Part shown: piece after piece, positions 7,253 to 15,636 of the stretch
Numbering within the stretch: position 1 is the stretch's first letter
Layout: each line of letters opens with the position of its first letter
Assembly: GCA_038744685.1 (NCBI GenBank)
Contig: JBCDMB010000033.1
Coordinates: 1-32,157, forward strand
DNA from: Verrucomicrobiota bacterium
Lineage (GTDB): Bacteria > Verrucomicrobiota > Verrucomicrobiia > Opitutales > Puniceicoccaceae
Direction of reading: 5' to 3'
DNA: 32,157 bases
Notes under the pieces: model-generated
The model's input: only the letters and a program-made list of their open reading frames with translations
Databases searched by the model: none
What the model was told of the DNA's origin: nothing
Position numbers and translations under genes: made by a program

Positions 7253-8213
7253 TATATTTTTTGGGATTTGCGATAATCGTCTCCAATGGGAGGCCTTGCT
7301 CCGCTGACAAATTGACTCCGTAGACGAGGGCCATGTATGGAATCATATCCACGGAAGCAACTGCAGCTACCTCACGCGAAACCGCCTTCTTTATACCCGG
7401 AAGCATGAGTAATGTTTCGGGGCCGATACCGACATCCACCATTTGAGTGGCTCCCGCGAGAAAGGGCATAGAATCCGTAGACTCAGACTTCATTCTTTCG
7501 AACGACCAGTTCGCATCATGTAAAAAGAGAACTGGAATTTCGGGATTCTCGATCACTAATCGTTCCGCTTGATGCGCAATGTAGCCTGGGTAACCGCTAG
7601 ATGAAACTACCAATGCAGAACCTTCTGCATGAAAGCTATTCATAACGAAAAGGTCGACCAGGATATCCCGGTTCACTATGAGAATCTTCTCCGCGCCATA
7701 ATCATAGATATCGGGCTCTGGCCAGTCGGGCGGTAAAGAATGGAGAGACGGCTTATCAAGAAGTAGCTCGTTACCTCGGCCTGCATCAATCCACTTATCC
7801 AGAGCATCCGAAAGGTCTACTTTCTTCCTGTTCGGGCGCCTTAGGGATAGAACCCAGTAGGACAAAGCAAAAACGGCACCTAGAATACCGATTCCGACTA
7901 AGATCCTCATGTCAGACGGAATCGCATCTGAAAAAAAGATCGAGAGGACCACGGCACCGACCAGACCGAAAACAACACAAGGAATAAATTTGTCTTCAAG
8001 TGTTGTTACTTCGCGACGCAACCATTCAGAGAAGAGCATGTCTCTCGTGTAATGCTTGGTTCCTCCGTAGCTGGCACGATGGATCAGTAGCTTCATTTTG
8101 CCATCGGCGAGGGCGCTTATCTTGGGATTTAGGACAAACTGGTAGGAACACTTCCGGCAGACCATCCCCACGGATCTGTAACTTTGCTGATACCCGCATT
8201 GAGGGCACTTCAT
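7221..8213 (-). CDS. Zinc-ribbon membrane protein with a degenerate Toprim-like domain
   Basis: A 330-residue protein. Two CxxC pairs (Cys3/Cys6 and Cys19/Cys22) form an N-terminal zinc ribbon, and two membrane segments lie at about 77-94 and 103-123. Residues 175-235 read like a Toprim fold of the Spo11/topoisomerase VI A type: strand KILIVN, then GYPG (207-210), then LFLHDAN (229-235). The catalytic Glu expected after the first strand is Asn181, and the DxD motif is DAN, so nuclease or nucleotidyl-transfer chemistry is unlikely. The start overlaps the cupin gene stop in ATGA, and the end overlaps the lipoprotein gene by 32 bases. The Toprim reading is pattern recognition, not proven. Function is unknown, possibly binding a small phosphorylated ligand near the membrane. 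Confidence 0.6.
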   Translation of the reverse strand: MKCPQCGYQQSYRSVGMVCRKCSYQFVLNPKISALADGKMKLLIHRASYGGTKHYTRDMLFSEWLRREVTTLEDKFIPCVVFGLVGAVVLSIFFSDAIPSDMRILVGIGILGAVFALSYWVLSLRRPNRKKVDLSDALDKWIDAGRGNELLLDKPSLHSLPPDWPEPDIYDYGAEKILIVNRDILVDLFVMNSFHAEGSALVVSSSGYPGYIAHQAERLVIENPEIPVLFLHDANWSFERMKSESTDSMPFLAGATQMVDVGIGPETLLMLPGIKKAVSREVAAVASVDMIPYMALVYGVNLSAEQGLPLETIIANPKKYNESSLETSFG

Positions 8214-8935
8214 CGAGTCACCTCCGGAAGTTCAGTCGTCGCAATCTCAGGTTTATTTCTGGCCGATTGTCCTTCGACTATGGTACGGTTGATCATCGGA
8301 TGATCATCATGCGAAGGACCACAATCGCTGTCAGGGTGGAAGGCAATTACCAGAAGTTCCTGATCCATTGTATGAAAGCTGTGTCTTCCGTTAGGCCGAA
8401 TCGCAAAGAGTTTGCCCCGTTCCAGCGGAACGCTTCCCTCCGTTGTGACGCAATGTCCACCTCCACTCACGATCACTCCGGAACGAAGGGTTGGGTGGGT
8501 GTGTTGCGTCTGATCAATCCCGGGCGGAATGTGTAGAAGGTTCAAGCAAGGATCCCCTTTGACCGGAGGACCAATCAACAATGAGTCGGCACAACCGTCG
8601 ATGTAACGAAGGCGTCCGCTTTGCTCAATTGGACCTCCGATGGAAAAAAATCCCCGCCAGTCCAATCGCGTGCTGATCATCACCAAGCCAGAGCTCTCAA
8701 CAACACCACTTGCAGGAAGGGAAAAATACATACCAGCGCGTAGCGAAAACTCACCAGCATCCGTGCACAAAACCGTTTCTCCGTCCTGCACAAAGCCGTA
8801 ATGGGTGCCTTCGCTGGACAGACAAAGCTGCCCGCCACAAACCGCGTAGAGACGACAACCAAACGATTCTGCCGAAAAGTCCGCCAGCAATCCCGTTTGA
8901 GGTTTGAATTCCAGAAAACTAGCGATTTCTCCCAT
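8210..8935 (-). CDS. Double-cupin-fold protein, first gene of the AsnB-like operon
   Basis: A 241-residue protein with two cupin-like halves. The second half carries a metal-binding motif with His145 and His147 (QHTHPTLRSGVIVSGGG) and a downstream GKLFAIRPNGRHSFH with further His residues (185, 188). These suggest one metal site, as in dioxygenase, isomerase or sensor cupins. The first half lacks the His cluster and may be structural. The tail has the motif HPMINRT (212-218). It is the promoter-proximal gene of a four-gene minus-strand operon, and its stop overlaps the next start by four bases. The ATG at 8935 has no clear Shine-Dalgarno. It may act on, or sense, the substrate or product of the AsnB-like enzyme (inference). 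Confidence 0.75.
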   Translation of the reverse strand: MGEIASFLEFKPQTGLLADFSAESFGCRLYAVCGGQLCLSSEGTHYGFVQDGETVLCTDAGEFSLRAGMYFSLPASGVVESSGLVMISTRLDWRGFFSIGGPIEQSGRLRYIDGCADSLLIGPPVKGDPCLNLLHIPPGIDQTQHTHPTLRSGVIVSGGGHCVTTEGSVPLERGKLFAIRPNGRHSFHTMDQELLVIAFHPDSDCGPSHDDHPMINRTIVEGQSARNKPEIATTELPEVTR

Positions 8936-9000
8936 GATGAATTACCGAAAAGAAGGAGTGAACTGAAACCCGGCCCATAATTACACTTTTCCTAACGGAC

Positions 9001-9183
9001 AAGAAAAGACCGAATCCTGCTAAGCAAGGTCAAAGCGGAGGCTCGATCACAGATCTGCTCGGAGCCTCGCCTGGTGCACCTACAGCGTTAGAAATAAAGA
9101 TGAGAGTTTTCAGCACTGCTTAAGAAGTAATTGCTCCCGAAGATGACAGGCTATCCATCATTGCCTACAACCGACTGCTTGCG
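9001..9183 (+). pseudogene. Decayed 3' fragment of a malate:quinone oxidoreductase gene (copy 1)
   Basis: The frame starting at 9001 reads KKRPNPAK and then [20 protein letters not shown], matching the intact Mqo segment with [24 protein letters not shown] stop follows (9121-9123). The same frame then continues with DRLSIIAYNRLL, which aligns with Mqo [14 protein letters not shown]. About 20 codons between the two matched parts are missing compared with mqo. There is no start and no 5' part, so it cannot make a working enzyme. It lies on the plus strand like mqo, just upstream of the divergent cupin gene. Confidence 0.75.
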
Positions 9184-9309
9184 GGACATCTCCTGACTTG
9201 GGACAGACCAACCCGTTGCTCATCGGTCACCAAATGGAGGTCAACTGTGCGCGCTCAAATTTGGGAGAAGTGGATGAAAATAGAAGATTACTTTTCCGGT
9301 TCGTAAAGC

Positions 9310-9339
9310 GACAGTTTCCCGAAGCTGTCCTGTTTTTTT
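9310..9339 (+). terminator. Rho-independent-type terminator downstream of mqo fragment 1
   Basis: GACAGTTTC (9310-9318) pairs with GAAGCTGTC (9321-9329), with one G-T wobble and a small loop. Three bases later comes a run of seven T (9333-9339). On the plus strand this is a classical intrinsic terminator. No intact gene reads into it; the only plus-strand coding trace upstream is the decayed mqo fragment, so it may be that fragment's former terminator. It would also shield the hydrolase gene at 9442 from read-through. Confidence 0.6.
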
Positions 9340-9441
9340 GCAATAGAGAGCAAGTAACGAAACCGCTGACGATCCTGCTGCCCAAAATGCCAGATTGAAT
9401 CACCAAGTGTTTTTTGACTATCGTCTCGGTTTTATCGAACA

Positions 9442-10713
9442 GTGAAAAGATTCTTAAAAACTGTGGCTTCTTGCCTGTTCTTTCTCTCTATTTCACAGGC
9501 AGCTGACCATGAAATCCGGACTTGGACCAGCACGGTTGGGAGCACTCTCAACGCCCGGTTGATCCACCATGATAGCGGCTCTGTAACTCTTGAAAGGGAA
9601 GACGGAAGCGTCCTAACAGTCCAGCTCGACCAGCTCTCGGCGCAAGATCGCCACTACGTCGCTACTCTACCTGAAGAAAGGGGCCAGACAACGATTGCCG
9701 GGATCGATGCTCAACCCGGAAAGATCAGTCCGAAGAACCGTTGCGAAAGCGATTCCCAATGGAGCTATCATCTCTATCTGCCTAAGGATTTTCATGACGC
9801 GCGTAAGTGGCCGGTTCTTTTCGTCATGGCGCCAGGAGGAGGCAGCGGCGGCGGCTCGCTCAAACGTTACATCGAAGGTGCGGAGACGTTGGGGTTCATC
9901 CTCGCACTGTCCGTGGAATCTAGAAACGGTTTCGCCAATTCCCATGAAGCTATGAAAGCTATGGTGGAGGATGTCTATGAACGTTTGCCAGTTGCGGAAG
10001 AACTCTCTTTTTCCAGTGGCTTCTCTGGCGGCTCACGGATGGCCTACAGCTTGGCGGAGGACAATCCAAACATCAAAGGCGTGATCGCCTGTGGCTCAGG
10101 CAGTGGCATCTATCCCGAATCTGGAAAATTCCGCGATGCGAAGCTCCGCCGCTCAACCTATGTCTACAGTCTGATCGGCTCCAACTGTTTCAACCGAACC
10201 GGTGCCTACAATAGCCATGAAGATTTCCCTGAACACTTCCGCTTGCGATTTTTTCCGGGGAATCATGTCTGGGCATCGGCTCCATTGATCCAAGAGGCCA
10301 TGGCCCGTGTGCTGGGGGAAGCCCTGAAAGATTCGAGGGAGCCGGTGGCGAAAGAGTTGCGGGACCGTTTTGCCAAGGCCGCATGGAACATGACCCAGTC
10401 CCTGGAAAAAGATCAGCCATGGGAGGCCTACTACTGGGCAGAATTCCTTTCCGATTTTCCCGCCGACCGGGATATCCGAAATCAATCGGTAGCGTTGAAG
10501 AACCGCCTCGGGCGCGACAGCAGAGTGGAGCTAGCCCAAGAAGCAGAGGAAGCAATCGGAGAACTGGGCCGAGAGTTTTACCACGACATTTCCTACCAGA
10601 AGGACCAGCAGGATAATCCCGACCGTCAACAATTTGCGGACCAGCTCGCCTCCGACTTTGAATCCATCCCCCATGCGGAACTCATTCGCAAACTGGGAGC
10701 ACCGGCTCGGTAA
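9442..10713 (+). CDS. Exported SHD1-domain alpha/beta hydrolase
   Basis: A 423-residue secreted protein. A signal peptide (residues 1-20, ending SQA) is followed by an SHD1-like domain (about 24-76, from IRTWTS to LSAQDRHYV), a module common at the N-terminus of exported Planctomycetota and Verrucomicrobiota proteins. Then comes an alpha/beta-hydrolase fold with HLYLPKDF, an unusual glycine-rich oxyanion-region loop (PGGGSGGGS, 131-139) and the nucleophile elbow GFSGGS with Ser195. A GNHVW motif near residue 276 probably supplies the catalytic His. The last 120 residues are helical and charged. The start is GTG 9442. The natural ester substrate, such as a carbohydrate ester or polyester, cannot be told. 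The gene stands between two mqo 3' fragments. Confidence 0.8.
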   Translation: MKRFLKTVASCLFFLSISQAADHEIRTWTSTVGSTLNARLIHHDSGSVTLEREDGSVLTVQLDQLSAQDRHYVATLPEERGQTTIAGIDAQPGKISPKNRCESDSQWSYHLYLPKDFHDARKWPVLFVMAPGGGSGGGSLKRYIEGAETLGFILALSVESRNGFANSHEAMKAMVEDVYERLPVAEELSFSSGFSGGSRMAYSLAEDNPNIKGVIACGSGSGIYPESGKFRDAKLRRSTYVYSLIGSNCFNRTGAYNSHEDFPEHFRLRFFPGNHVWASAPLIQEAMARVLGEALKDSREPVAKELRDRFAKAAWNMTQSLEKDQPWEAYYWAEFLSDFPADRDIRNQSVALKNRLGRDSRVELAQEAEEAIGELGREFYHDISYQKDQQDNPDRQQFADQLASDFESIPHAELIRKLGAPAR

Positions 10714-10775
10714 TCGTGTGCGAGCCGCTCTCAACGGTTTGTTCGCCAAAAATTGCAAAAACCATGCCGTCTTTG

Positions 10776-11056
10776 GGGGGACGTCTACAGATCATCAGAA
10801 AAACCCGACCAAAGGTGGGGCTCTTCAGTTCGGAACCGAGGTAGTGGCGTCTCAAGACAGTTCGATCGCATCCCTGCTTGGAGAGTCGCATGGTGAATCC
10901 ACCGCAGCACCGTTCAAGCTCAAGATTACCCAGCGTTGCTTCCAAGACAAACTGCGCGAGACTCACCAGCAACCGTACGCACTAGCTCGGGGGTTGACTA
11001 CCGATCACTACTGCATTTCGTCACGCACTACCCGTTTGTTTAACCGCAGACCATGA
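10776..11056 (+). pseudogene. Decayed 3' fragment of a malate:quinone oxidoreductase gene (copy 2)
   Basis: This region is clearly homologous to mqo at the DNA level from the codons for Mqo [11 protein letters not shown] onward. It reads [19 protein letters not shown], then SIASLLGESHGESTA, and later QRCFQDKL. Compared with mqo, one base is missing before the KGG codons, and similarity fades after about 10960. The frame is open upstream only by chance, through the end of the hydrolase gene region, and stops at TGA 11054-11056, overlapping the next ATG. The 5' nine-tenths of mqo is absent. Similarity to the intact mqo looks moderate rather than near-identical, so the copy is old or came from a diverged relative. 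Confidence 0.85.
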
Positions 11057-11877
11057 GTTCACATATACCGAACGCACACTACTTTCTCGGTCAAAAGGAA
11101 GACTCACTATTTCGCTATCAGCTCTTCAACGAGGTCTATCAACCGGGGACGGAGCAGGTCTTTTCATGGCTCAATCTTCAAGCAACGTCACAAGTTCTCG
11201 AAATTGGCTGCGGTATCGGAGCTACTGCTCTCTACATGGCGAGAGAGATCGTTCCAGAGGGCCACGTCACCGCTTTCGACGTAGCGAGTGACATGGTTGA
11301 TTACGGAAAACGCACGGCGGAAAAATTGGGGATTGCGAACATTTCCTTTCACCATGCCAGCGCACAGGATTTTCACTACGCACCTGGAGGATTTGATCTA
11401 GTCCACACTCGTTTTGTCATCTCTTATCTGCAGGACGCTGAGAAAATCGTACAGAACGTCTACAGAGCACTGAAGCCATCCGGACACTTTTTTGCAGAGG
11501 AAATCGCCCAGGCTTTTTTGAATTTTGGTGATGTGGAATGGTACGAAAAAATGGCATCGTGGTTCGTACAATTGGCTGACCTCAACGGTGGAGATGCGGA
11601 CTACGGATCTACTCAGCTAGCCCGGGATATGCGAAAAGCCGGATTTTCAATCGAGAACGTTGGCAGCTTCGTTCCGGTAAAAAACGAACCCAAGATGAGG
11701 CAAATGCTTGCGATGCTTCTCTCCAATGAAATGAGGGACGATCTCACGAAGCTGAGTATCGCGACGGGAGAAGAAATTGATCGCGTGGTCGCGAGGATGA
11801 AATCCACTGAGGACTCCTCGCAGATCAGTGCGGTCATGGCGTCACAGGTGATCGGACGCAAACCTTCCGAAAACTAG
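11053..11877 (+). CDS. Class I SAM-dependent methyltransferase
   Basis: A 274-residue Rossmann-fold methyltransferase. Motif I is VLEIGCGIGATALYMA (about residues 48-63), followed by an acidic strand end at AFDVASDMV and the motif IV region FDLVHTRFVISYL. The family, similar to UbiE/arsenite-type and small-molecule methyltransferases, is clear, but the substrate cannot be read from the sequence. The ATG overlaps the stop of the mqo remnant frame (ATGA), so its leader lies within a pseudogene. No Shine-Dalgarno is visible. It converges with a second, unrelated-looking methyltransferase gene. Confidence 0.85.
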   Translation: MSSHIPNAHYFLGQKEDSLFRYQLFNEVYQPGTEQVFSWLNLQATSQVLEIGCGIGATALYMAREIVPEGHVTAFDVASDMVDYGKRTAEKLGIANISFHHASAQDFHYAPGGFDLVHTRFVISYLQDAEKIVQNVYRALKPSGHFFAEEIAQAFLNFGDVEWYEKMASWFVQLADLNGGDADYGSTQLARDMRKAGFSIENVGSFVPVKNEPKMRQMLAMLLSNEMRDDLTKLSIATGEEIDRVVARMKSTEDSSQISAVMASQVIGRKPSEN

Positions 11878-11955
11878 ACCTCGCGAAAATTGGGCTTTTC
11901 GTCGATCTCGGAACCAAAGGGAATAAGGGAGCCGCGCCTCCCGCGAATTGAGAAC

Positions 11956-12819
11956 CTATTTTCGGGGCAGAGCGGTTTTGAGTCCTGAGCGATCGATATT
12001 GGACCCTTGACTCAACTCATTAAATTTCTCGCCGACTGTATGCGTCGTGAAAAAGACCGGCTCTCCGACAGGTTGCCTTGCCTCACACCAATTAAGAATC
12101 TCATCCACGACTTTCTCGGGCCACGTTTCACGAGAAATCTGACGGTAGATTTTTGTAAATTCGATTACCAACGAATAGAAATTCCGGTCACCTACCGTAC
12201 TGGGCGATATGTGGTTAATTGTAGACCGAACATTGCGAAAGTTCGCGGCTTTCAGACGGCTGGGTAGCTTCGAGGCGACCCGTGGATGGATTCCTGCTTT
12301 CCTGTAAGTTGCCATCTCCCGTGCTCTAAACTCTCCCCAGATACCGTCCTCAACATCCAGATCACTGATGTAGTATTCAATAATCACGATAGTCCCGTTC
12401 TCCGCGAGTTTCTCGTAAGCCTGATTCAAGAATGCGGCCATACCATCCTCATCTCTCAGATGTTCCAACGCAAACCGAGCCAAGATTAGATCAAAGTCAG
12501 ATCCGACAGGGTCGACTCCGAACTGCAATGAGGAAAAGTCGACCGAGACACCAAGACGAGCACTGTTCGCCTTCCCTTTTTCTATAAGCTTTTCGTTGAT
12601 ATCAATCCCTTGAAAAAACGAACCGCTACATCTCCGGGCTAACCCGATAAGAAAAGAGCCTTCACCCGTCCCAACATCCAAAACTCTCTTTCCCCCACCC
12701 TTTGTGATCATCTCGGTCAGAAAAGGGTAATCAAAAACCCCGAAGGCTTTCGTCTGAATTTCATAGACTGGCCCTACATCGAGATTCGGGTCTTTGATCG
12801 CTTCATTTACATGAGTCAT
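11956..12819 (-). CDS. Class I SAM-dependent methyltransferase
   Basis: A 287-residue methyltransferase. Motif I is VLDVGTGEGSFLIGLARR (about residues 46-63). An acidic GIDINEKLI strand end and the motif IV region SDFDLILARFALEHL follow, then the post-motif strand GTIVIIEYYI. The last 100 residues are helical and may form the substrate lid. The substrate is unknown. It lies downstream of ldh on the same strand, separated by 200 bases, so it is probably a separate transcription unit. The ATG at 12819 has no clear Shine-Dalgarno. Confidence 0.85.
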   Translation of the reverse strand: MTHVNEAIKDPNLDVGPVYEIQTKAFGVFDYPFLTEMITKGGGKRVLDVGTGEGSFLIGLARRCSGSFFQGIDINEKLIEKGKANSARLGVSVDFSSLQFGVDPVGSDFDLILARFALEHLRDEDGMAAFLNQAYEKLAENGTIVIIEYYISDLDVEDGIWGEFRAREMATYRKAGIHPRVASKLPSRLKAANFRNVRSTINHISPSTVGDRNFYSLVIEFTKIYRQISRETWPEKVVDEILNWCEARQPVGEPVFFTTHTVGEKFNELSQGSNIDRSGLKTALPRK

Positions 12820-13020
12820 ATCAATTACACTTCAAAACAGTCTCCGGCCAGATTTCGGTGAAGTGCTCCTAAACTTCGAACGGTTCATGGAAGGACACAA
12901 CCACCGAGGTCTGGAGAAGAATCGTGCTCAAACTTTCAACCGCTTCAAGAATCAGGTCCGGCTTTCGTAGACATCCTCTTCTTTTGAGAGCCGTTAGTCT
13001 CACTATCCTCAAACCAGCAG

Positions 13021-13974
13021 TCACAACCCAACAGCCGAAAGGGATTCGCGCAGGATGTTCGCCGAGGTCGCAAGCTGGGTGACTTCGTCTTCTGAGAGTC
13101 TGATACGGATAATATGGTCGACGCCTTGCCGATGGACCTGGGTGGGTAGGCCCATACAAACCCCCTTCGCTTCAGGGTACTCATCGACAACGAGAGAGGA
13201 AATCGGGAGGATCGCGTTCTCGTCGTTCAGGATCGCCTTAGTGATGCGGACAAGAGACATCCCGATTCCGTAGTAGGTAGCGTGTTTCCGGCGGATGATC
13301 TCCTCAGCCGCATCGCGGACGCTACGGTAAATATGGTCAATTTCTTCCCACTTCAGCAAGGGCGTCTCCTCGATCACTTCGGCGATTGGCTTTCCGCCAA
13401 CCGTGACCCTTGACCAAGCAACAAACTCGCTGTCCCCGTGCTCTCCAAGGACGAAGCCTTGGATGTCGCGGCTGTCGATGTTGAGCCTCTTTCCAATCTC
13501 GTAGCGGAGACGGGCTGTATCGAGAGTGCAGCCCGATCCGATCACTCGCTTTCGATCCCATTCCGATTCGCGAAGGACGACCTGAGTGAGGACGTCCACC
13601 GGATTTGTCGCGACGAGAAAAATGCCGTCAAACCCCGAACCGATTACCTGATCCGTGATTATCCTCATGATTTCGGCATTAACCCGAAGGAGATCGAGGC
13701 GGGATTGGCCCGGTTTCTGCGCTGCCCCAGCAGTGATGACGACAAGGTCGGCATCCGCACAGTCACCGTAATCGCCCGCGTGAATCCTCAACTTTGCGGG
13801 AGCAAAGGGAAGCCCGTGGTTGAGATCCATCGCCTCACCTTCGGCCTTTTGTTTGTTCACGTCGATCAGGACAAGCTCGTTGCCGTAGCCTTGATTCAAA
13901 AGGGAGTAAGCGTAAGACATCCCGACGAACCCAGTGCCGATCAGTGCGATCTTCTTAGAAGTGCGTTTTTTCAT
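13021..13974 (-). CDS. ldh: L-lactate dehydrogenase
   Basis: A 317-residue NAD-dependent L-lactate dehydrogenase interconverting pyruvate and L-lactate. The NAD-binding motif GTGFVGMSYA is near residues 13-22. The loop AAQKPGQSR carries the Gln that marks lactate rather than malate specificity, together with the active-site Arg. GEHGDSE contains the catalytic His. The protein is slightly basic at the N-terminus and of normal family length. It starts 15 bases after the lactate permease gene on the same strand, so the two form a lactate import and oxidation (or export) operon. Confidence 0.93.
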   Translation of the reverse strand: MKKRTSKKIALIGTGFVGMSYAYSLLNQGYGNELVLIDVNKQKAEGEAMDLNHGLPFAPAKLRIHAGDYGDCADADLVVITAGAAQKPGQSRLDLLRVNAEIMRIITDQVIGSGFDGIFLVATNPVDVLTQVVLRESEWDRKRVIGSGCTLDTARLRYEIGKRLNIDSRDIQGFVLGEHGDSEFVAWSRVTVGGKPIAEVIEETPLLKWEEIDHIYRSVRDAAEEIIRRKHATYYGIGMSLVRITKAILNDENAILPISSLVVDEYPEAKGVCMGLPTQVHRQGVDHIIRIRLSEDEVTQLATSANILRESLSAVGL

Positions 13975-13989
13975 AGTGAGAATTGGTGT

Positions 13990-15588
13990 TCAGAAAAGAA
14001 AGGCTGCCGTCGCGATGGCAATCAATCCGTAGAAAAACATCGGTATCGCATTAAACCTTAGGATGCGGCCCTCGTATTGCGAGATACCAAGAATCGCGCA
14101 GATCGCCACGATGTTGTTGATACAGATCATATTTCCCATCGCGCCACCGACCGATTGGAGAGCGAGAATCGTCGAAGTCGAAAGGCCTAGAGCCTCGGCG
14201 GCCGAGTATTGGATACTCCCGAAGGTTAGGTTGGAAATCGTGGCCGATCCGGAAAAGAACGAACCGATAGCGCCCAGGTACGGTGCGAGGAATCTCCAAT
14301 TCTCGCCAACATTCTCTGCCAGGCTCGTACCGATGATGGAGGCTGTCGAATCCGCTCCTCCAGCCATAACCAGCCGCACATAAACGAGCGCTCCCAGCAG
14401 GGCTACGGAGGGCAGAGCCATCATCTTGGCGGTATCCACAAGAGTAGTAGCAACCAACCGAGGTGGACTCCGGTAGAGCAGGAAAGTGATGAAGGAAACT
14501 AGAAAGAAAGGGATCAGCCACGGGATGTAGAGGATTTGAAAAGACCACTCCTCAGCGGTGCCGAAAATCTCCTGCAAAGAGACGACCAATGAGGGACTAA
14601 GGCCAAACCATCCGAGTGAGCCGAGGGTCAGAGACCAGCCTCCAGCCGAATCGGTGAGCAGCGACTTGATTCCCAGTTGCGGAATCCGTGTCAGCAGCAA
14701 GACAAGAACCGTCCCCCAGAGTGGAAACAAAGCCTTAAGAAGTCCGGTTGGGCGCTCAGCGGTCCCTCCCTCCTCCGATTCGGCGGCCTTTTTGAGTCCG
14801 ATTCCCTTGGAAGCAATCCAGATCGACAGGCCGGAACCAATCATTCCGGCGATTAGGGCCGGAAATTCATAGCTAAAAAACCCGAGGACCACGTAAGGAA
14901 CGACACAAGAGGCAACACTTAGATAGATGTAGACGAGGTTTGCTCGGGTTTCCTTCCAACCAACAGTGAAAACAATTCCGAAAAGGGGAATGAACAGAGC
15001 GGCGAACCCATGGATTAAGACGGTCTTAATGCCCACCTCCCGAAGCAATTGCGCCTGAGTATCCGGATCGAGCGTCTCGAGGATTGGGGCGAAGCCATAC
15101 CAAGTCGGCGTGCCAACCGCCCCGAAAGAAACGGGCACGGAATTCATCACCAGACAGAAAACCGCAACCCGCAGAGCCGGGAACCCAAGTCCTACCAGTA
15201 TCGGCCCGGCTAGCGCGGCCGGCGTTCCAAACCCACTGGCCCCCTCGATCATGAAGGAAAACGCCCAGCCAATGATCATGAGCTGGGCGACCCGGCTCTC
15301 CGTCACAGAGTTCAACCATTTGCGAATACGCGGCATCGCCCCGGTCGCCTCCATGGTTTTGAAAAGAAAGATCGCGCCAGCGATGATACTAATCGGCACG
15401 AGGGCTGATAGCAGTCCAAGAACGACAGTCGCATGAACCTCGTTAGGGCTATCCGCAAACCAGATAATCCGCACGAGATACATAATCAAGGCCACCAGCG
15501 GGAGGGCCTTGTGAGAGGCCATCGCCGAAGGCTTCGCCATCCAATAGATGAGAAGGAGGATCGGTAAGACTGCGAAGACAAGATCCAT
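13990..15588 (-). CDS. lctP: L-lactate permease (LctP/LldP family)
   Basis: A 532-residue polytopic membrane protein of the lactate permease family, importing lactate (and often glycolate) with protons. Around a dozen hydrophobic segments are visible. The conserved blocks FMIEGASGFGTPAALAGPIL (about residues 111-130) and GSFFSGSATISNLTFG (near 444-459) are typical of LctP. The ATG at 15588 has a strong Shine-Dalgarno (GGGAGG, two bases before the ATG on the minus strand). The gene is followed after 15 bases by ldh. Confidence 0.92.
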   Translation of the reverse strand: MDLVFAVLPILLLIYWMAKPSAMASHKALPLVALIMYLVRIIWFADSPNEVHATVVLGLLSALVPISIIAGAIFLFKTMEATGAMPRIRKWLNSVTESRVAQLMIIGWAFSFMIEGASGFGTPAALAGPILVGLGFPALRVAVFCLVMNSVPVSFGAVGTPTWYGFAPILETLDPDTQAQLLREVGIKTVLIHGFAALFIPLFGIVFTVGWKETRANLVYIYLSVASCVVPYVVLGFFSYEFPALIAGMIGSGLSIWIASKGIGLKKAAESEEGGTAERPTGLLKALFPLWGTVLVLLLTRIPQLGIKSLLTDSAGGWSLTLGSLGWFGLSPSLVVSLQEIFGTAEEWSFQILYIPWLIPFFLVSFITFLLYRSPPRLVATTLVDTAKMMALPSVALLGALVYVRLVMAGGADSTASIIGTSLAENVGENWRFLAPYLGAIGSFFSGSATISNLTFGSIQYSAAEALGLSTSTILALQSVGGAMGNMICINNIVAICAILGISQYEGRILRFNAIPMFFYGLIAIATAAFLF

Positions 15589-15599
15589 TGCCTCCCGAC

Positions 15600-15624
15600 T
15601 AACAAAAGCCCTTTCGGGGAGCTA
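15600..15624 (-). terminator. Possible terminator between the toxin gene and lactate permease
   Basis: On the minus strand a short stem formed around CCCGAAAGGG with flanking AG/CT pairs is followed by CTTTTGTT. It sits in the 48-base gap between the toxin stop and the permease start. The stem is short and bulged and the T-run is interrupted, so this is a weak candidate. Confidence 0.3.
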
Positions 15625-15636
15625 GACCAAACTGTG

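Noticed and set aside
8936-9441. A RiPP precursor peptide gene near the AsnB-like operon
   Set aside because: The gap holds an mqo remnant and a terminator; no small gene with a leader and core pattern is visible on either strand.
13438-14061. Plus-strand frame of 207 codons opposite ldh
   Set aside because: It is antisense to the well-supported ldh gene and has no recognisable motif.
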